Source of the DNA: Candidatus Sumerlaeota bacterium
GTDB taxonomy: Bacteria; Sumerlaeota; Sumerlaeia; MWCT01; JAGHBZ01
Direction: 5' to 3'
Length of the DNA: 10,338 bases
Assembly: GCA_021160705.1 (NCBI GenBank)
Contig: JAGHBZ010000078.1
Coordinates: 1-10,338 of the forward strand
In this document: in pieces, positions 6,375 to 10,338 of the stretch
Position numbering within the stretch: position 1 is the stretch's first letter
Layout: each line of letters opens with the position of its first letter
Position numbers and translations under genes: made by a program
Notes under the pieces: model-generated
What the model was told of the DNA's origin: nothing
Databases searched by the model: none
What the model saw: the letters and a program-made list of their open reading frames with translations, nothing else

Positions 6375-7757
6375 ATGGCTAAGGGAGCAATGAAATATAA
6401 GTCAAAGAAACGCATTGGGGAGTTGCTTATTGAGAGAGGATTTATCACTGAAAAGCAGCTCCAGCAAGCCCTTAAGGTTGCAAAAGAACGAAACATCAAA
6501 ATTGGTGAAGCCCTGTTTTCAATTGGTGCACTCAACAGGGACTGCATATACTGGATGCTCGGCAGTCAGATGGATATGAATTATCTGGAGCTCTCCCCGG
6601 AAATGGTTGATGAGGAGCTTATGAGAGAGTTTCCAATCCAGGTCCTTTCAGACCTTGTCTGTGTGCCTTTATATGAGGACAAATCGGAAATCCACTTCGC
6701 TATAGCAGACCCAACGAACTGTGAGGTCGTGAAAAGGCTCCAGCAACTAAGACCAGAAAAGACCCTCCGACTCCATCTTGCGTTGCCTGAAAAAATAAAA
6801 GATATTCTTAAATTATATGGAGCAGAATACTATCAACCTCCAGAGAGTCGTAAAATTCTCCATCCACAAAAAAAGCACCAGAGTCAGCCAACAGCTATAA
6901 GAACTCCACATTTAACTATAGCTGAGCAGGAGTCGTACTGGCAAAATTTTGTATTGAATCTCCTTTCGGTACCGTCTGGTAAGAGCTGCTGGTGCTATAA
7001 AACCCCGGATGCTTGTGAACTTGTCTCTCAAGCCGATAAAGGATTTGAGAGCATTCGGCATTATCCGTTGGAGATTTATCCAATCATCTATGAGCGCATT
7101 ACTCAGATGGCCACGCCTTCTGGTGACGGGGGAGAAGCGTTCTTGTTTCTTCAGGATGAATCAATTGACGAACGTGCTGCGTTTCTGACTGGAAACATAC
7201 ACTTCTCTAATAAACATATAATATGGTTTCAGCGACTACCTCTGTTCTCCGAAGAAGAATTTCTCCGCTCACATCCCCGTGCTTCTGATTTGATTAAAGA
7301 ACTCAGAGAGACGTTAGATAAACATAATCGTTTGCTTGTGGGGTGCGAGGAGAGCTTGTATATAAAGGAGTGTTTTTATTCTCTCGTTACCGAAGAGAAG
7401 GCTTATTCAGATTTTCCACCTTCTGTATTTGTTGAACGAGAAATAGGGGTCTATTTTCCAAAGATTGCACAGCTCACCCACAAAGCCTTTAACGCCCTGG
7501 ATTACTTAAGACATTTTAGGGAAAAAGATTTGCCGTTTATATTATACGAAGCGGAACCGACACAGATTGCTCGCATAGATACTATCATTTCAACCCTCTT
7601 TGCAGAGAAGTGGCAATATATCGTCATTAGTCTTCCGTTCGCTTCAATGTCGGAGATGCAAAAAAGCCTGATGGAGTACCCGGGCTGGCGCGAAGGCGGT
7701 TTCAAATCTGTCTTTATTCAGGACAATCATCTAAACGTTATTAGAGAGGAATTCTGA
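6375..7757 (+). CDS. PilB/GspE-like protein with degenerate ATPase domain
   Basis: The N-terminus is an MshEN-type domain (about 13-145), the cyclic-di-GMP-binding module of pilus and type II secretion ATPases. Two motif copies with the usual 29-residue offset begin at RIG (13-15) and KIG (42-44). The first lacks the final Gln (A36) and the second has Lys for the leading Arg, so ligand binding is uncertain. Residues about 186-285 resemble the N2 domain (YPIIYERITQMA, 235-246, for the family's ISRIKIMA). Residues 318-425 line up in order with the RecA-like core, but every catalytic motif is lost: LLVGCEESLYIK (320-331) replaces Walker A, FILYEAEPTQIA (388-399) replaces the Walker B region, and YIVISLPFA (415-423) replaces the His box. 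It is therefore probably not an ATPase. It ends 2 bp before pilT, implying coupled expression and a regulatory or structural role with PilT/PilU. The ATG at 6375 has only a weak upstream AGG. Confidence 0.75.
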   Translation: MAKGAMKYKSKKRIGELLIERGFITEKQLQQALKVAKERNIKIGEALFSIGALNRDCIYWMLGSQMDMNYLELSPEMVDEELMREFPIQVLSDLVCVPLYEDKSEIHFAIADPTNCEVVKRLQQLRPEKTLRLHLALPEKIKDILKLYGAEYYQPPESRKILHPQKKHQSQPTAIRTPHLTIAEQESYWQNFVLNLLSVPSGKSCWCYKTPDACELVSQADKGFESIRHYPLEIYPIIYERITQMATPSGDGGEAFLFLQDESIDERAAFLTGNIHFSNKHIIWFQRLPLFSEEEFLRSHPRASDLIKELRETLDKHNRLLVGCEESLYIKECFYSLVTEEKAYSDFPPSVFVEREIGVYFPKIAQLTHKAFNALDYLRHFREKDLPFILYEAEPTQIARIDTIISTLFAEKWQYIVISLPFASMSEMQKSLMEYPGWREGGFKSVFIQDNHLNVIREEF

Positions 7758-7759
7758 CG

Positions 7760-8836
7760 ATGCCAAAGATTGATTTTGCGGAACTTCTTATTTCTGCTAT
7801 TGAAAAGAACGCATCGGATTTACATCTCACAGTTGGCAGTCCGCCAATGGTACGTATTCACGGAACAATCCAATCCCTGAACCAGGGTTCAAAACCCCTT
7901 ACTCAGGAAGAGCTACATATATTGCTTTACGACCTTTTATCTGAAGAACAACGAAAAAGACTTGAACGTGACAAGGAGCTTGATTTTGCACTGGAATTAA
8001 AAAACGTAGGTCGTTTTCGTGTAAACGTGTTCTATTCCAGACGTGGTGAAGGCGCAGTATTCAGGTACATCCCGACAACTATAAAAGGCTTTGCAGAGCT
8101 GGGACTCCCTGAAAAGACGCTTATAAATATATGCAACCACAAAAAAGGACTTGTCCTTGTGACTGGACCCACAGGATGTGGGAAATCTACTACTCTGGCG
8201 GCTATGGTGGATTATATTAATTCAACCCGAGAAGAACATATCCTTACCATTGAAGACCCCATAGAATTTATTCACCCACATAAGAAATGCATCGTTAATC
8301 AACGGGAGGTCGGCACGCATACGCATTCTTTTGCCAAAGCGTTGCGTAGTGCTTTACGTGAGGACCCGGACGTCATCTTAGTCGGAGAGATGCGCGACCT
8401 GGAGACAATCTCGCTGGCACTTACCGCAGCAGAGACCGGTCACCTCGTATTTGGGACACTCCATACCATTAATGCGCCCAAGACCGTTGACCGCATTATT
8501 GACGTCTTTCCCCCGGAACAACAACAGCAGATTCGCATTATGTTTGCCGAAGCCAGCCTCGCCGTAATCTCGCAGGTTCTTCTAAAAAAACTTGATGGTA
8601 CCGGACGTATTCCTGCGCTTGAGATAATGATTTCAACCACTGCAATTAAAAGCCTGATTCGCGAAAGTAAGACTCATCAGATTCCTTCAATTATTCAGAC
8701 CTCTCAGAAAATTGGAATGAAAAGTTTGGACCAGACGCTGAAAAATCTTGTTATGATGGGAATGGTAGATGTGAACGAGGCAAAAATGTATGTCTCCAAC
8801 CCGGACGTGTTTAGGGACCATATAAGCGGGATGTAA
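7760..8836 (+). CDS. pilT: Type IV pilus retraction ATPase PilT
   Basis: PilT is a hexameric cytoplasmic motor that depolymerises the pilus at the inner-membrane platform protein PilC and drives twitching and DNA uptake. The 358-residue protein has the usual length and all family motifs: ASDLHL (18-23) in the N-terminal PAS-like domain, Walker A GPTGCGKST (136-144), Asp box TIEDPIEF (163-170), Walker B VILVGEMRD (205-213) with catalytic E210, and His box TGHLVFGTLHT (226-236). The PilT-specific retraction motif is present as AIKSLIRE (295-302). The ATG lies 2 bp after the preceding stop codon, with GAGAGGA 9 nt upstream inside that gene, so translation is probably coupled. Nothing suggests inactivation. 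The platform protein, pilins and extension ATPase are not in the window. Confidence 0.97.
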   Translation: MPKIDFAELLISAIEKNASDLHLTVGSPPMVRIHGTIQSLNQGSKPLTQEELHILLYDLLSEEQRKRLERDKELDFALELKNVGRFRVNVFYSRRGEGAVFRYIPTTIKGFAELGLPEKTLINICNHKKGLVLVTGPTGCGKSTTLAAMVDYINSTREEHILTIEDPIEFIHPHKKCIVNQREVGTHTHSFAKALRSALREDPDVILVGEMRDLETISLALTAAETGHLVFGTLHTINAPKTVDRIIDVFPPEQQQQIRIMFAEASLAVISQVLLKKLDGTGRIPALEIMISTTAIKSLIRESKTHQIPSIIQTSQKIGMKSLDQTLKNLVMMGMVDVNEAKMYVSNPDVFRDHISGM

Positions 8837-8896
8837 TCGTTTATAGACCGGGACGTATAGGTTACTTCAGGCAAAAAAAGCAGAAGGAAAAGAGCA

Positions 8897-9976
8897 ATGG
8901 CTGATATAGAAATTACAGACCTACTAACAAAAATGCATCAGGCAGGGGCATCTGACCTTTATCTTGCACCGGGAATACCGCCAAGAATGAACGTGGATGG
9001 AACACTTAACGATGTGCAGACAGAGACCCTCTCCCCTGAAGATGTAGAAAGGCTTGTTCGTCAAATGCTCACTCAGGAGCAGTGGGCTACACTCCTCAAA
9101 GAACGTGAACTTAACCTTGCGTATTCCCTACGTGGGATTGCACGGTTTAGAGTGAATGTTTATTTTCAACGTGGCACGCTCGCCTCCGTCATCCGACAAA
9201 TTAAGATGAGCATACCCAATTTTGAGGAACTCAATCTCCCCCCTCTACTGGGTGAACTCAGCCTTACTCCCAGAGGTCTGATACTCGTGACAGGAGCTAC
9301 TGGATGTGGGAAATCCACTACCCTGGCAGCAATGATTAATTATCGCGCTGAACGTGTTGACGGACATATCGTCACTGTGGAAGACCCGATTGAATATATT
9401 TTCAAGCACAAAAAAAGTATCATCACTCAACGTGAAGTGGGCATTGACACCCTTTCATTTAAAGAGGCACTGAAGAACACTCTTCGTCAGGCACCAAATG
9501 TAATCTTTATAGGGGAGCTTCGTGATGCAGAGACCGTAGAGTTTGCCCTTCACTCGGCAGAGACCGGACATCTCGTGCTTGCTACTCTTCATTCAACCAA
9601 TGCAGGTCAAACTATTGAACGAATCATAAATTTTTTCCCGTTAGACTCGCATCATCAGGTGCTTATGCAACTCTCTTACAACCTGAAGGCTATCATCTGC
9701 CAGAGACTCGTCCCTAAAAAAGGTGGTGGCAGGTTGCCTGCACTTGAAATCCTTATAAACACCGCTCTGGTACAGGAGCTCATACAAAAAGGCGAACTCG
9801 GCAAACTTAAAAAAGTTATGGAAGCCGGGCGTCAGGAGGGTATGCAGACGTTTGACTCTCACCTGAAAGAACTCGTTGAGAGCGGACTGGTGGAGGAAGA
9901 TGTAGCGTTCAGATTCGCTGATAGCCCCAGCGACCTCAGCCTGCGCCTCCGCGGCTTCGAATCCTCTATCTCCTGA
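8897..9976 (+). CDS. pilU: Type IV pilus retraction ATPase PilU
   Basis: PilU is a PilT paralogue that assists PilT-dependent retraction under load. The 359-residue protein has intact ATPase motifs: Walker A GATGCGKST (133-141), Asp box TVEDPIEY (160-167), Walker B VIFIGELRD (202-210) with E207, and His box TGHLVLATLHS (223-233). Assignment to PilU rather than a second PilT rests on three points: APNVIFIGELRDAET where PilT has DPDVILVGEMRDLET, the PilU-like stretch ERIINFFP followed by LSYNLKAIICQRLVPKK (241-275), and the tail DSHLKELVESGLVEEDVAFR with a final LRLRG. The PilT AIRNLIRE motif is replaced by ALVQELIQKGEL (290-301). The order pilT-pilU matches that in many bacteria. The gene follows pilT after 60 bp, with AAGGA 9 nt before the ATG. 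The last eight codons (GFESSIS and stop) run directly into the heptamer tract. Confidence 0.9.
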   Translation: MADIEITDLLTKMHQAGASDLYLAPGIPPRMNVDGTLNDVQTETLSPEDVERLVRQMLTQEQWATLLKERELNLAYSLRGIARFRVNVYFQRGTLASVIRQIKMSIPNFEELNLPPLLGELSLTPRGLILVTGATGCGKSTTLAAMINYRAERVDGHIVTVEDPIEYIFKHKKSIITQREVGIDTLSFKEALKNTLRQAPNVIFIGELRDAETVEFALHSAETGHLVLATLHSTNAGQTIERIINFFPLDSHHQVLMQLSYNLKAIICQRLVPKKGGGRLPALEILINTALVQELIQKGELGKLKKVMEAGRQEGMQTFDSHLKELVESGLVEEDVAFRFADSPSDLSLRLRGFESSIS

Positions 9977-10102
9977 CAAGTCGCAAGTAACCAGTAGCAA
10001 GTCGCAAGTCGCAAGTAGCAAGTCGCAAGTAGCCAATAGCAAGTAGCAAGTCGCAAGTAGCCAATAGCAAGTAACCAGTAACGAGTAACCAGAAACCAGT
10101 AA
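9977..10102. repeat. Tandem heptamer array, 18 units
   Basis: Eighteen head-to-tail 7-bp units fill 126 bp with no indels, starting at the first base after the pilU TGA. Units are variants of CAAGTAG: CAAGTCG (5), CAAGTAG (4), CAAGTAA (2), CCAGTAG, CCAATAG (2), CCAGTAA (2), CGAGTAA and CCAGAAA. Units nearest pilU are G/C-richer and those at the far end are AATAA-like variants, suggesting gradual change along the tract. It resembles the short tandemly repeated heptamers known from cyanobacteria and seen in some uncultivated bacteria. Both long minus-strand reading frames over it are artefacts of the 7-nt period. Confidence 0.95.
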
Positions 10103-10338
10103 CTTTTAAGATTGACCGCAGATTCTGATTTGGTAAAATGGGTGAGGTATTTTTTGGACAGGCATAATGGTTTTGGATTGACCGCAGATTCTGATTTGGT
10201 AAAATGAATGACTCAGAAGGAGCAAGCCAGAACCGGTTTTGGATTGACCGCAGATTCTGATTTGGTAAAATGGGTGAGGTATTTTTTGGACAGGCATAAT
10301 GGTTTTGGATTGACCGCAGATTCTGATTTGGTAAAATG
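10103..10338. repeat. Regularly spaced 38-bp direct repeats (CRISPR-like array), partial
   Basis: Four 38-bp repeats start at 10103, 10169, 10235 and 10301, exactly 66 bp apart. The last three are identical, starting GGTTTTGGATTGACCGC and ending GATTTGGTAAAATG. The first differs at four of its first seven bases and is identical after that. Spacers of exactly 28 bp lie at 10141-10168, 10207-10234 and 10273-10300. Spacers 1 and 3 are identical; spacer 2 matches them no better than chance. Conserved repeats with an unrelated spacer and a decayed terminal repeat are CRISPR-like, with the leader to the right beyond the window. A 132-bp minisatellite is the alternative. No cas gene is visible. Confidence 0.85.

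Noticed and set aside
6390..6392. Alternative ATG for the PilB-like gene
   Set aside because: GGGAG lies only 2 nt upstream, too close for a usual ribosome binding site. The 6375 start keeps the same domain intact.
9641..10056. Two minus-strand frames with leucine- and threonine-rich repeats (LLATC-like) antisense to pilU
   Set aside because: They are produced by the heptamer tract read in different frames and lie over a clear pilU coding sequence.
10106..10297. Minus-strand 63-residue reading frame with a repeated QIRICGQS motif
   Set aside because: The 66-bp pitch is a multiple of three, so the direct repeats translate into a periodic peptide. There is no Shine-Dalgarno sequence or non-repeat coding sequence.

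Overview
The window comes from a diderm bacterium with type IV pili. Lnt (apolipoprotein N-acyltransferase) implies lipoproteins bound for an outer membrane, and PilT and PilU imply a retractable pilus. Intergenic DNA is AT-rich and carries several kinds of short repeats. The degenerate pilus ATPase, heptamer tracts and dispersed palindromes would fit an uncultivated candidate-phylum bacterium, but no rRNA or other phylogenetic marker is present, so the lineage is left open.

Left half, minus strand (99-5993): four genes read leftwards. A secreted phosphodiester glycosidase-like protein with a C-terminal SH3-like domain (4515-5993) lies upstream of a fumarylacetoacetate-hydrolase-family enzyme (3405-4265). 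An AT-rich gap with a candidate promoter and a 12-bp palindrome follows. Then come a membrane-anchored glycosyltransferase (1727-3109) and lnt (99-1730), which overlap by 4 bp and are probably translationally coupled. A 37-bp palindrome-bearing repeat occurs twice (62-98, 4481-4517), in the same orientation, each time at the stop codon of a minus-strand gene.

Divergent gap (6015-6374): promoter space for both directions, plus a possible 35-codon ORF (6195-6302) with a strong Shine-Dalgarno sequence.

Right half, plus strand (6375-9976): a tight pilus operon. The first gene encodes a PilB/GspE-like protein with a good N-terminal MshEN-type (cyclic-di-GMP-binding class) domain, but its ATPase half has lost Walker A, Walker B and the His box. 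It is followed after 2 bp by an intact PilT and after a further 60 bp by an intact PilU. The attractive reading is a pseudo-ATPase regulator or partner made together with the two retraction motors.

Right end (9977-10338): repeat DNA only. Eighteen head-to-tail heptamers start at the base after the pilU stop codon. They run directly into four 38-bp direct repeats spaced exactly 66 bp apart by 28-bp spacers in an A-B-A pattern. The array looks CRISPR-like, but no cas gene is visible and it may continue past the window edge.
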